Source: Haemonchus contortus (taxonomy: Eukaryota; Nematoda; Chromadorea; Rhabditida; Trichostrongylidae). From it: DNA of 64,000 bases. The notes below the pieces were generated by a model. The model had not been told where the DNA came from and searched no databases. It saw only the letters and a program-made list of their open reading frames with translations. The stretch covers positions 42,014,420-42,078,419 of the forward strand of contig LS997566.1 in assembly GCA_000469685.2 (NCBI GenBank). The letters run 5' to 3'. Position numbers and translations under genes: made by a program. Below are positions 54,001-64,000 of this stretch, piece by piece (within the stretch, counting starts at the first letter, position 1; every line of letters starts with the position of its first letter).

Positions 54001-57000
54001 CCGGTTCATAGTGGTAAATATCTCTTAAAGGACTATTTTAGCTCAAACGACTCGTTTAACTCAGAAGGCTTTGAATTTCTACACATATTCTCACCTATAG
54101 AATCCTTCTACGGTTCGTCCAGCATCTCTGTCAATGAATGGATGATCTCGTTCGTCGACGTCGCTGTAAAACCACATTTTCCCATTTTCGAAGGAAAATC
54201 TCCATTAGAGCCGAGCTAACTGTAAAAAGCCCTTAAATACCTAGTCAGCAATCGACTCGATTCGGCATCGGTTCTGGCAACAACAATCGTCGGAGCTCCA
54301 CAGACGTCAGCAGCCAGACGGGCAGCGTTCAGATGCCGGATATGTTGAGCAGTCGGGATCAATACCTGAAAATTCCTAACTGAATTCCAATTTAGGTGTC
54401 ACATACCCCAACCCAACAGCTTACCTTTCCACCCATGTGCCCACATTTTTTCTCGGAACCCAGCTGATCCTCAAAATGAACGCCGGCCGCTCCTGCTTCG
54501 ATGTAAGCCTGAAAGAATTCAAGTTTCAAAGACGTTAACGACCCTTAATAGCTCCCAGGAAGGAATTTCACTCTAAGACCTCCACGAGTGGATGAGGTAA
54601 GGTAAAAGAAAGGTAAACAAATAGGGTAAGTATGGTAAATATGAGTGATTTAAGTAATACAGGTCCGTCAAATAGCCTAGAATCACAATATTTTTTCTCC
54701 TGATCACCAATTTTTCCTAAGCCCTCACCCGTGGAGGATTGCCAAACCCCATAGCTTGTAGCCCTCTCAGAAAATGGTCTACACAGCCCTTTGTTGAAAA
54801 CCAACTGATCTCTCTGTCTTTTCCATTGACGTTCGCCGTTCTAGCAGCTTTGTTTACGCCTCAGTAGTTTACACTAGACGCTGATAACTAACCGACGACT
54901 CTGTTGATTGATATTCTGTGTGATATTGTGGCCGATTAGAGGCCATGCGAATGATAGGAACGAGTTGTATAAGCATCTTTTACAGGAGAATCTTGAAGTC
55001 ACCCGAATGGGAGCATGGCTGGTTATAATTTATCGAGTTGTTTACTGTTCTTGATGTTTTTGTAAAGATACGGAGACATATTAACACTATACAGCAAATA
55101 TGTAAATATGGTTGATATGTTGATATGGCCATAGTTATGAAGCATTTGAAAAGTTAGATTAGCCAATATCAAAGTATAGCAATTTGTAATGGCGCTATAA
55201 TATATAAATAGACAAATAGATAAATAAGTAAACAAGTCCACAAATGATAAGAAGATGCGGTTCAGCGAAGGCTGGGAGTTGAGAACCTTCTATGAATTTA
55301 AACTGCATGGTGGCTAGCCCACTTGGGTGAGACCAAACCCCGGAGGACGACAATTAAACAACAAGCTATCGATTCACCGGTCATGGATATAAACACCTCA
55401 GCGATTTTTCACGAAAGCAAGATGGGCAGTCTATCAAAAACGATTTGATAGGGGACAAGCTTGGTCTTTTCGTTTTCTGAGGGGACTGGCCCCAAAGGCT
55501 AATCTGGAAGGCTCTGAAAACCTCTTAGGGTGTTCTATCGATGCAACTTCCTTCGCAATTTGAAAAAAAAGGAAAAATTGATGACTCTGCAAAATGGACT
55601 TGTAAGTACATTACGGGGTCATGGCAGCATCGCCATATTACTCCAATCCAGTATGTCATTGAAAGGGCATGAAAGATGTTGTCGCATGTGGGTAAACAAC
55701 GTAGGGAACAAAGTACGGGCAGTCCCACTTCGCCTTGTTATTTTTGAAAACTCCAAGAAAATCTGTTTTGTTTGGATCAACTCGAAAATATGAGAAATCC
55801 TGAGTACCTTCATCAATTCAAAACAATTCAGTGCTCCTCCGAAACCGGCTTCAGCATCGGCAACAATCGGTGCATACCAGTCTCGTTGAGCTAGGTAGTC
55901 TTCAGCTTCGACGGCTTCAATCTGAAACATGAGCGTTCGGCCCAGCCTACAGAGCTATTAGGGAATCCTCCCGAAAGATTTGGCTATCCACCAGTCCTCC
56001 CTTAGCCTTTAAAATGGATCATGGGCCTCAAAATTACCTGATCTGCCCTCCTGAGCGATCGATTGATCCTACGGCATAGTTCAGGCCCAGAATTGGCTGG
56101 GTACAGTGATTGATCGGGATACATATCGCCCGCCGTATTAGCATCGGCTGCCACCTGCCAACCTAAAATAAAATAAAATGTAATAAGTAATTCACAGAGA
56201 ACATCTGGCAGGGAAGTTCCACCAGTACCTGATAGATAAATGGCCTTCAGTCCTGCTCGGACCATCTGTACAGCTTGATTTCCTGTTTGGGCTCCCAAAG
56301 CCGGTACAAACGGTTCCGTATGGAGTAGTTGCCATAGCTGTAGCAGAAAGTTGAAGGATTCAAAAGGGCTACGAGGGGATAGACGTGGAACTGACCTTGT
56401 TGGCACCTCGAGTAGCTAGGGTGTACTCGATTTCAACAGATCCACGTAGTTTCAAGACATCTTCAACCTAAATCGGTTACACCTTCGTATTAGATAGTGA
56501 TAAAGGAAGATATTCAAAGATATTACGTGATAGTCTCGAATGATTCCTTGAAATCGTCCTTTAGGGGCAGCCTTGACCACCTAAACAATCAGCAATAAGT
56601 CGATAGAGCGAACGGGCGAAGAAAACACTCAAACAGTAGGCTCTCCATCAACTGGTATTGAGAAAAGTAAGAGATGTTAAAAAGTAAAAGTAGTAAACGG
56701 CGACACTTAGGGGTTTATCAATCGATGATAACTTATCATTTGAAAAAGATAAAGGACACAAGTAGAGTTATGGATTGATCGGACCCGACACGGGCCTTTT
56801 TTGGGCCCAAGGCCGTCCATGAATCCTTATCAATAACAAAATACATGCCGATCATCTGACATGGCCCCATGTTTGGAAGTGGGAATTACCCATTTAATGA
56901 TTACGAGTTATCAGCTCAAGTTTGCAGAGGTGGGAGTTCAAATTGTTGACGCTTTTTTTTATTGAAGTTCATCTGAGTTTAATTAAAAACATCTTAACGT

Positions 57001-57035
57001 ACCTGATACCAGTTCTTAGCGACCTGCGTCGTCAT
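48087..57035 (-). CDS. icl-1: Bifunctional glyoxylate-cycle enzyme: isocitrate lyase-malate synthase fusion
   Basis: 27 phase-consistent exons, 970 residues, no break. Exons: 57003-57035, 56527-56580, 56396-56467, 56229-56337, 56038-56162, 55808-55921, 54425-54508, 54241-54365, 54095-54163, 53151-53286, 53002-53094, 52746-52897, 52513-52684, 52322-52454, 51558-51658, 51419-51490, 51152-51302, 50981-51096, 49987-50157, 49787-49919, 49604-49719, 49481-49541, 49326-49423, 49175-49271, 48985-49113, 48821-48911, 48087-48192. Residues 1-446 are isocitrate lyase (isocitrate to glyoxylate plus succinate): [29 protein letters not shown], catalytic KKCGH at 189-193. Residues ~450-970 are malate synthase (glyoxylate plus acetyl-CoA to malate): [60 protein letters not shown]. 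It ends VSEGH, so no SKL-type peroxisome signal. The fusion lets animals make sugar from fat. The symbol follows the C. elegans orthologue. Confidence 0.97.
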
Positions 57036-57075
57036 GTTGTGGGTGTAGATCGGACCGGAGTTGGGCGGCGACTGG

Positions 57076-57083
57076 CTTTTATA
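57076..57083 (-). promoter_or_regulatory. TATA box of the ICL-MS gene
   Basis: TATAAAAG on the minus strand, its near edge 41 bp upstream of the ATG (57033-57035). Normal TATA spacing puts the start of transcription about 10-20 bp before the ATG, giving a very short 5' UTR. Confidence 0.6.
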
Positions 57084-57419
57084 CGAGACCACCCCCCTTC
57101 CTGGTCAGACACTACGATGAGAGAGCACACACAACTATCGATAACGCTGTGATGGTAACTGTGGGGTCAGAACAGAGGGCTAGTAATCGTTCTTTGATGC
57201 CGCTATTTTTGTGGGCTACGGGTAGCCTTCGTATCGGGTAGTCCGTCCCAGTTCAAGTCCAGGAGGAACCTTGGCAGCTACTAAAGGGAGAAGACTCTTC
57301 ACGAAGACCTTCGGAGTGGGATAAGCAGGAAAAATGGTGGCGAATGGCGGTGACTTCCCCCTCAGCATAGCATTTTGACGAAGCTTGTCTTCAAGTTATC
57401 CTGTGTAACCTATTACAAA

Positions 57420-57585
57420 ATGTAAGCCAGCAATCTGTTCACCTGTTTACTTGTTTATCGATTTACTTCTTTACTTATTTATTGACTTTCTTATCTATCT
57501 ACTTGCTTATTCACTAGTTAATTATTTTTGCTTATTCGCTAATTTATCTGTTCATTGCTTTGTTAATTTATTTACTTCATCATGC
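57420..57585. repeat. Degenerate TTTACTT/TTTATTT simple repeat
   Basis: Imperfect 8-12 base units of T-rich sequence (TGTTTACTTGTTTATCG, TTACTTATTTATTGAC). Similar tracts occur at 32335-32390 and, in complement, at 55190-55240. The open frame across it is an artefact. Confidence 0.7.
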
Positions 57586-58129
57586 CATCTGGAATGGACC
57601 ATTGTAAATCATTTCCGTACAAAAAGGGAAGATACCTTATGTGGTCATACGGTTTATGGTTGTTGACCTCTCAGCAGGATCACTCTCTATGTCAATTATT
57701 TTCAAAGGAATTCCTGGGAGGAACTTGAGCTCAAGTACTTCTTTCTCTTCTTGAAAATCTCTGTCTCCCTGGTATTACTGCATGGAATTCAACGATTTTT
57801 AGAAATTTTTGCGTACTTGACAAAAGAATTTCAAAAATGCTTTTTTTAGAAAAACTTCGTCGATCGGCTGACAGCTACCTGCACTGCACTCACGTGTTTA
57901 TTTGTTTGTGACAATAATGACCTCCAAAAATGACGGTAAAAGGAATAATCAAAAATTTGCTTTTGAAATCAAAAATTTGCTTTTGACTTTGCCACTGCCT
58001 TAGCAGCTCCCATGGAAAGAAGACTGCATTCAATCCTTAAATACGAGTAATAAATAGTTATCCGTCGGGCAGTTCCCATGTAAAAAGTAGAAGGATAAGG
58101 CAATGAGGTTTCAGGATTCACAAGGTAAT

Positions 58130-58285
58130 AATTGTAATAATAATAATAGTTGCAAAAATAATAATAAAATAATAATAGTCATAAAATAATAATAATAATA
58201 ATAATCTCACAAGGTTGGCGATTCTTATCAAAACATCAAGTCAAAAAAATAATACTAATAATAAAATAATAATAATGATAATAAT
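58130..58285. repeat. AAT microsatellite, interrupted
   Basis: Blocks of (AAT)n at 58130-58205 and 58240-58285 separated by unique sequence. Confidence 0.85.
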
Positions 58286-58494
58286 AATGTCCAGAATTCT
58301 TCAAAAGAAGCCTTTGGCGTAGGTTTTTGGACGCTACGTATAAAGTGTAGGTAGCGAAGAAAATTTGCTGTAAATATTTCACACAATTTATAAGTCGGTT
58401 GTTGATGTGGACGCAAATAGACCTGACCTTCGCCAACCGAAGAAAAGTTGAAGTACACTGTCAATAGTAAACAGGTAGCCAAAAACTTTGTCAT
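58255..58494 (-). CDS. Possible small secreted peptide gene
   Basis: ATG at 58492-58494 opens a frame with a convincing signal peptide, MTKFLATCLLLTVYFNFSSV, cut likely after VGEA or nearby. A 60-nt intron fits (donor after 58428, GTCAGG; acceptor TATTTACAG, right end 58367) and keeps the frame. The mature part would be NFLRYLHFIRSVQKPTPKAS, then FEEFWT. The frame finally runs into the AAT microsatellite, which supplies the hydrophobic tail and the stop, so the true 3' end is doubtful. No cysteine pattern or known peptide family was recognised. Confidence 0.3.
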   Translation of the reverse strand: MTKFLATCLLLTVYFNFSSVGEGQVYLRPHQQPTYKLCEIFTANFLRYLHFIRSVQKPTPKASFEEFWTLLLSLLLFYY

Positions 58495-58589
58495 TCATCA
58501 ATCACACTCTGCTATATCGTACTCTTCACTTACGAGTAAACAAGGTTCTCTAGAACACAGAAAACGATCAGCTCTCGAAGGAACTTTCT

Positions 58590-58750
58590 CCAGGATGCGC
58601 CATGTATTCGCATTTCATTCATATTTGGTCCAGTCAAACAAAGTCATGGACTCAGAACTCGACAAGGTGTACCAGAGAATTTGTATATTCATGGATGGAC
58701 GTGCATGTGGACGAACTCCCATGAATGAAAATCCAGAATCCGAGGTCTAG
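58590..58750 (-). repeat. SINE fragment, diverged
   Basis: AGGATGCGCCATGTATTCGC at one end and ATCCGAGGTCTAGAACC (box B-like) at the other, in SINE order. Confidence 0.4.
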
Positions 58751-59214
58751 AACCACAGTTCCAATATTGCTTTTTGCCACCCACGGCCGCAAAAAGGGTA
58801 GCTTCCAAAAGTATAGAAATTACCAGAATAATCAAGAAAAATCGGAAATTTCTGCAAAATAATCAAAGAGCTTAGCTCTGCTCAGTACAGAAAGCCTTGT
58901 TCTGGCGACTATTATTCAGTATAAAAGGCAATATCGCCCAGTATTTCCAGATATTGTTATTGCCCACAAATCGGCGAAATACTTTTTTGCTGTGATAAAG
59001 AAGCTCTACGTTGTACAAAAGGAGAGTGGTAAAATTAAAAAGCCAATGTTGATCGTGAAGAGTGTAGGAATTTCTGAAGTGGGGAGCAACTGAATTTCAT
59101 CCTCCAAGCTTCTGAAAAACTCGCATTTCCTTTGATGCTTTCTTTTCATTTCTTTGTTGTTTTGTTTATGGATTTTGTTTTGCAAAAATTTGCCTTCACA
59201 AGGGTTATAGTCGT

Positions 59215-60030
59215 TCATCGTTATAGTTCCCAGTATCAAACGTACCCACATATCTTTGAGGATATTCACCTGAGGAGTCAATCTGATAGGGGCTTAGATC
59301 GGTATCTTTAAAGATCATCGAGCACGTGTACTTTGGACCTTTGCTGTCGGCGTGAACCGGCTCGTAAGAGTCGTTCCCAGGGCGCGGACCAGGGAACGAA
59401 GGATTGGGGGATCAGAGACCACAAATCATCCGTAATCAGTCATTGAACACCAACAGTCCAAGTTGTCTGGTTTCAATTCACCTGGCCTCTTATAAGGGAT
59501 CTCATGTCTGACTCTGATATTTCGTCCAATACCTATAATAGGAGTAGGTACTCCTTGGGAACCTTCCTCAGAAAAATGGTCCTGGTCATGAGCCACTGTT
59601 CTAAGATACCCATGGAATGTGATTGGGTAATACCCTCTACAATGGATGAGTCTTTGAAAGAATAGGAAATAAGAAATCCTCCCATGATTGAGTCAAGGTT
59701 TAGTGATCAGCGATGTAACACTCTGTGGGAGGCACATGGCTGCTGAGTAGTTCTTTCGTGGGTACGTTCCACGTTGAAAGGAAGGTCGACCGTTCTGAAG
59801 ATTACTCCACATCCTTTCGATAACACTCCTATCGCGAACTGCGGCGAAACCAGTAGTTGCCAAAACAAAAGCAATCACGTGGGTTGCGATAAGAAGGTCG
59901 ACGCAACGAACGGCGATCGTTTGCTGGGGGATTCCCCTTATCGAATATTTTGTTACCTCGGTCACCTCAAGTGCAACTTCTCCAGTGCATGGGGAAATTC
60001 TGCAATCGCTAAGTAGGTAGTAAGCATTGT
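59215..60030 (-). CDS. Tentative membrane-protein gene, partial model
   Basis: Two minus-strand blocks. The upstream block (about 59693-60030) follows CTACTTAG and contains one strong transmembrane helix preceded by RCVD (LLIATHVIAFVLATTGFAAV), as at the start of four-helix MARVEL-type proteins. The downstream block ends at TAA 59215-59217 with a hydrophilic tail: PGPRPGNDSYEPVHADSKGP, KYTCSMIFKDTDLSPYQ, ending DTGNYNDERL. The tail frame is open from about 59405, but its upstream TGA has no AG acceptor right after it. The true acceptor may be inside the tail (59346 or 59359), or a base may be missing. Linkage of the two blocks and any further helices are unproven. Confidence 0.4.
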
Positions 60031-60039
60031 GATCACTAA

Positions 60040-62250
60040 AAGGACCGACCTGCTTTTGGTAGGACTGCGATTTCTACCCATCGCTCCCAACTTGACGCTT
60101 CCCAGAATACGCTTGCTCAGAACTTTGCAAGACATTGGATTCAAAGGGAAAGGGTCAGTCAGTCGGTCAGTCACAAGTAGGCCATTTCGCCCACCTACTT
60201 GTACCCATGGATATTGAGAAGTATAGTCTTGTCGAAGCTAGTCCGTGATGGCGATGGCGCAACTGGAGTTGTACCCGACTGATAGTAGGGCGAGGACTTG
60301 GGCCCGTACTTTCTATACTTGGGAATCGCTTAGTACGGTAACCTAAGTTCAGTACAGTGACCTCAATATGGTTTCCTAGCACTCAACCAGAATACTAGAC
60401 AATTGTCAACGATTTTGGAGAGGACTATACAGTTAGGAATATTTTCTCCAGCCCATGGTCAGGAATTGTCATTTTAACCTTTTTCTCCCTTCAAATAAAC
60501 AATCCCTCTGTTGCTCTCTCCTCCCTCGCTCTCCCAAAACACAATTTACCATTCAGGTGGTTTCCAAATGCTAATCCAAAACTTTTGCGACTTCATCATA
60601 TGGCAACGTCACACTTTCTGTTTCATCTCAACTTTGTTATTTGTCCCCATCAGTCCCGTCTACATTCCATAATTCACATTACTTTTCGAAGAAATGAAAA
60701 AGTGCAATGTTCGAGTAGAGTGCTGCCTTCATTGTTGCTTGATTTTGTTGTCACTTTTTCTCAAAGTAAGAAATTAGAATGGCGGGGTCAGGGGTCAGAG
60801 TTCGTGTACACTTCCGCGTGGAACGCCATGTGATTCCATAGGAATGCGTGGAAACAAACTGTCCGGTGCCATATTTACTACATTTCCACGTGGCTGAATG
60901 CTTACGTTTCTTTGTCAGGTTAGAAAGTAACGAGTTAATAGGGATCCCCGGGGCCCAGTAGGATCACTGCGGAACTACCGAGCCATCTTAGTACCTACTG
61001 ATACACTGACACTTTAATGTGGAATTCTGCCCACTTGGTTAATTTTGCTCTGTCCCGGACACTTATAACAGCTTATCTACAGTTGGGAAGCTTACCCTAC
61101 TAAAAACCAAGATAATTATGGTTCGGTGAAAATGTAGTTGTAGGGGGCCACTGCACTACGCTCACTAGGCCAATTTAGTTTAGAGCTGGCCAGAAAACTA
61201 AGGTCCTGGCTTCGCAGATCTGTATTGGTGTCATGTTCTGAGTCAAGGCGATGACTTATTGGCCTGAACCTATGAAGGGAAGAGGTGAGTAAGATGGTAA
61301 CTTTAAGTTGGAATTTAAGAGGAACGGATACTGTTCTACTGAAAGAGTACAGGTATCGCGCCTATCTGTCCCTCCCTTTACCTCGCTTCTACCCTCACAG
61401 ATATGTTCGTATATGAAGGGTAAGGTTCCACCTATGCATACTACTCCCAGACGTCGCCGCCAACTAGGGAACCGTTCGCCTTTAGTGAGTTCTCTAAACA
61501 GCCACGGGCTCCTTTTCTAGAGGTTGTCAGTGTTGTCCGAACTTTCTGAGAGGAACCTTCATACTTTGGAGTTAAGTGCATGTGTATAGCAAATACCAGG
61601 GTAGACTGTCCTTCGGAGATTTCTCTCTCGTACTTCTGTCGACCTTGAAGTACTCCTCACAATCGAAGTTGGTATCGTCAAGAGCAATGAAAGTACACCA
61701 ATCATACAAAATTCCTTTTGTTTGTTCTTCATTATCAGCATTGGGTTGTAAAGGTGAAAGTCCAAACCTGGAGAGTACCTTTTATGCCGATTCTTGTAGC
61801 CTAAGTCGTAGATTCACGGATCGAAGTCTCGAGCTACATCTGTACCATGTTATTTACCTTTTCGGGTCAGTACAGAGGTAAATAAAAAGCATTTATTGGA
61901 AATCACAATATTCGATTTGTAACCCATTGAAAGCTGATATGATGATTCGTTTGGAGGAGAACTTCTCCTACCCTACTAAAAATTTCTGAAGAGCGATTCT
62001 AAAACGTAGGTAAACTACTCAAGTAGAAAGTAAGGAAAGAAACGTGAAATGAAGGGCATAAGTAAGGTAAATTCGACAACAATAAGTGTTGTGTTCGCCT
62101 ATAAAGTAAACAAATACCTACAACAGTTTTGCAATGTTGTTGTGCCTCTCAAGGATTTTAAATGGAATGGTTTTTCTTTTCAAAAATCCGACGTTTACCT
62201 AAATTCCCTTTCTGAAAAGTGAGAAGACGAGACCAGTGGAAGGAGGGGGA
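60040..62250. other. No gene recognised
   Basis: Only short frames without splice support (e.g. 60585-60833 plus, 61576-61881 plus). If the 59-60 kb gene is real, its 5' exons should lie here. Confidence 0.3.
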
Positions 62251-62254
62251 GCGT

Positions 62255-62545
62255 GGGCAGGGGGGATGGTTTGGCACTCCACACTATCGCTTGTGATATT
62301 GGATCTCGTACCGATTCGATCCAGGGCCAACCAACCCCTCTATCTCCCTCCTGGATCGGCAGTGTGTTACCAAAACGTGTGGAAATAAGGACACTGAATG
62401 GTACATTGGGGGTGGCCCTGGCAAGCTATTTATAGGCCATACACGCATTCAATACGCCACTACGATTTTGAATTTAAAGTCGAATTCGGGGACGCACACC
62501 GAAAATGAGATTGATTGACGCCAAAGACTTTATTCCTTATGTACT
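62255..62545 (+). repeat. SINE copy, nearly full length
   Basis: GGGATGGTTTGGCACTCCACACTATC (box A side), GATTCGATCC (box B), CCAACCAACCCCTCT, CAATACGCCACTACGATTTTGAA, ending GATTGATTGACGCCAAAGACTTTATTCC. Confidence 0.8.
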
Positions 62546-62969
62546 GTTGCATGTATCCTTTTGTACTGATTGTTCACGGAGGGTCTTGACAGAGCTCTCC
62601 TTTGGCCCTAACGTGAGCCAAAAATGAAAATCGTTGAAAAAACTTTCCCACCTATAATCTTCGAAAAGCGCATCAAAGCTGTCAAAACAAACTGATGTTT
62701 AAAGCCAAAACTCTAACAAGGAGAAAGCTGGGACTTTACTTAACACAGTGCATCGCTTAACTAAAGATGGAAGAGCTGGAAGTGGCAGAATAAGAAAAGC
62801 GTTGGCACTCGGGCAGTGCACGTTTTGTGGCGGGGTGAAAGTGAGATTGCATTAAAGTAATACAAAATGGACTCGTATACAAGCTTAGAACAATTGTGCA
62901 ACAACACAGATAATTTCTTGAGCTTAGATTCTGTCTAAGGAAATGAATGACGAAACCAATGATAAATTT

Positions 62970-63952
62970 TCAATTGTTACTTTTTGAACTTGTACTCTGA
63001 GAGCGATCCGACGATGCCGTTTCGTCCGAGTTTTCTGATTCTGAACTTGACTCGGAGTCGAATTTGCTGAAATGAATGGATAGATCTTGAATGGATGCTG
63101 GGTCCTTAGCTATAAGTTCAGAAAACACAAAACAAGTCGAATCGTCATTCTCAAACCCCAAAAAGAGTTTGTCCGTGGGAAAAAGCATCGTCCTTGTCAA
63201 TCAGTTGCAGCACAGGCGCCACTACTTGGATGTCTTAATGTGGTAAGCTTTGTTTGGCGGGTTGTTGATGCGCTGAATAGGGAGGTAAGACGCTGTAGAG
63301 ACTTCGGTGGCGGAACAAGAAGTGCCCAGTCCAGTAGGTCCGCGTGGATGTAAAGGTAGAGCTCATGACAAGCTACATAAATGTTCATGAGGTCTCCCTA
63401 AACTAGTCGGAAAAATTGGGGTTGTACGAGATTCCGACGATGAAAGTAGCATGCGTTTGGAGATTTCAGTCGTATGCAAGTCCCTAAGAGTAGGCTGCAG
63501 CGCTCCTGTTAGCGAAAATTGCTATTCACTGACACCATGAGTCAGAGCCCGGACAAACACTCTTTGGATTTTTACCATATTTATGTGCTTTGTTGTTAAT
63601 AGTGCAGCCTCTACAAAGCCGCTGAAACTCGGCCGTTTCCGGGTGTGGCCGTTGAGGCCAAACTTTGAGCCTCATTCTGTTTAGGCCATTATTCGAGCCG
63701 ACAATGTCCCATCAGGCATAAATTGGAGCTGGAGATTTGATCTAATAGGGAATCTAAGAAAACCTTCCGAACCAAACCGTGGGCTGCGCTTTCAAATAAA
63801 TGCGAGACAGCTCCTGTGACACAAGAAATAGGTCTATTTGTACAAGTGAGATAGGTGGAATTTCATACCTTCCACTGCCTGATTTGATCTCAGAAAATGA
63901 TGAGCCGGACGAAGTGGGAGTGATCGACCTGCTTCCAGTACTTGTAGACAAC
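62970..63952 (-). CDS. C-terminal exons of a serine-rich protein; gene continues past the window
   Basis: Exon 63869-63952 (acceptor ATTTTCAG, donor GTATGA) reads LSTSTGSRSITPTSSGSS and ends with two spare bases. The last exon 62970-63066 (acceptor CATTTCAG) begins with one base and reads KFDSESSSESENSDETASSD, ending in TGA at 62970-62972. The phases join exactly over an 802-bp intron. The tail is disordered and Ser/acidic, a typical casein-kinase substrate composition (inference). The last-exon frame is also open further right to about 63200, so an alternative longer last exon is possible. The N-terminal part is outside the window. Confidence 0.6.
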
Positions 63953-64000
63953 CTGAAAATGGCGCTCATCACAAGGGCTTCACTCCATCACTCCAATGCG

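Noticed and set aside
57451..57666. Leu/Tyr-rich plus-strand ORF
   Set aside because: It is a translation of the TTTACTT-like simple repeat.
1..64000. CRISPR arrays, bacterial operons, rRNA genes
   Set aside because: No regularly spaced direct repeats, no operon-like gene packing and no recognisable rRNA segments were seen.

Overview
The window looks like genomic DNA of a nematode, or a close animal relative. The main evidence is a complete fused isocitrate lyase-malate synthase gene (glyoxylate cycle), an arrangement best known from nematodes. Its exons are short (33-172 nt), many introns are about 45-70 nt, and splice sites read GT...TTTCAG. No prokaryotic operon structure is visible. All calls come from reading the sequence; no database search was possible.

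Layout. 1-7 kb: a GC-rich foldback, SINE fragments and two neighbouring members of a TA-flanked inverted-repeat DNA element. A tentative minus-strand gene runs into the second element. 7.2-32.0 kb: one long minus-strand gene for a secreted Gly/Pro/Thr-rich protein. It has a signal-peptide exon at 32.0 kb and a phase-consistent run of twelve exons (601 codons) from 21.7 to 15.2 kb. That run is cut at 15,171 by an LTR element, and the likely 3' exons lie beyond the element at 8.7-7.25 kb. 8,737-15,170: the LTR element itself, with AAAT target duplication, initiator-Met tRNA-type primer site, polypurine tract and two LTRs. I see no reverse transcriptase, protease or integrase in it. It carries a disordered-plus-globular protein running into a UPF1-like SF1 helicase, broken by two frameshifts.

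33-46 kb: mostly intergenic or intronic DNA with SINE copies, CCATA satellite blocks, tRNA-like hairpin units and three isolated but well-formed minus-strand exons. 46.0-46.8 kb: a truncated mariner-type transposon with long terminal inverted repeats. 48.1-57.0 kb: the ICL-MS gene, 27 exons, 970 residues, intact, with a TATA box 41 bp upstream of its ATG. 57-64 kb: a possible small secreted peptide, a tentative membrane-protein gene, another SINE, and the serine-rich C-terminal exons of a gene that continues past the right edge.

The gene-rich part is thus one metabolic gene plus several nematode-style secreted or membrane genes of unknown function, with introns and spacers filled by a tRNA-derived SINE family and an inverted-repeat DNA element family. 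The LTR element with a helicase in place of pol, sitting inside a host exon, is the most unusual object here.
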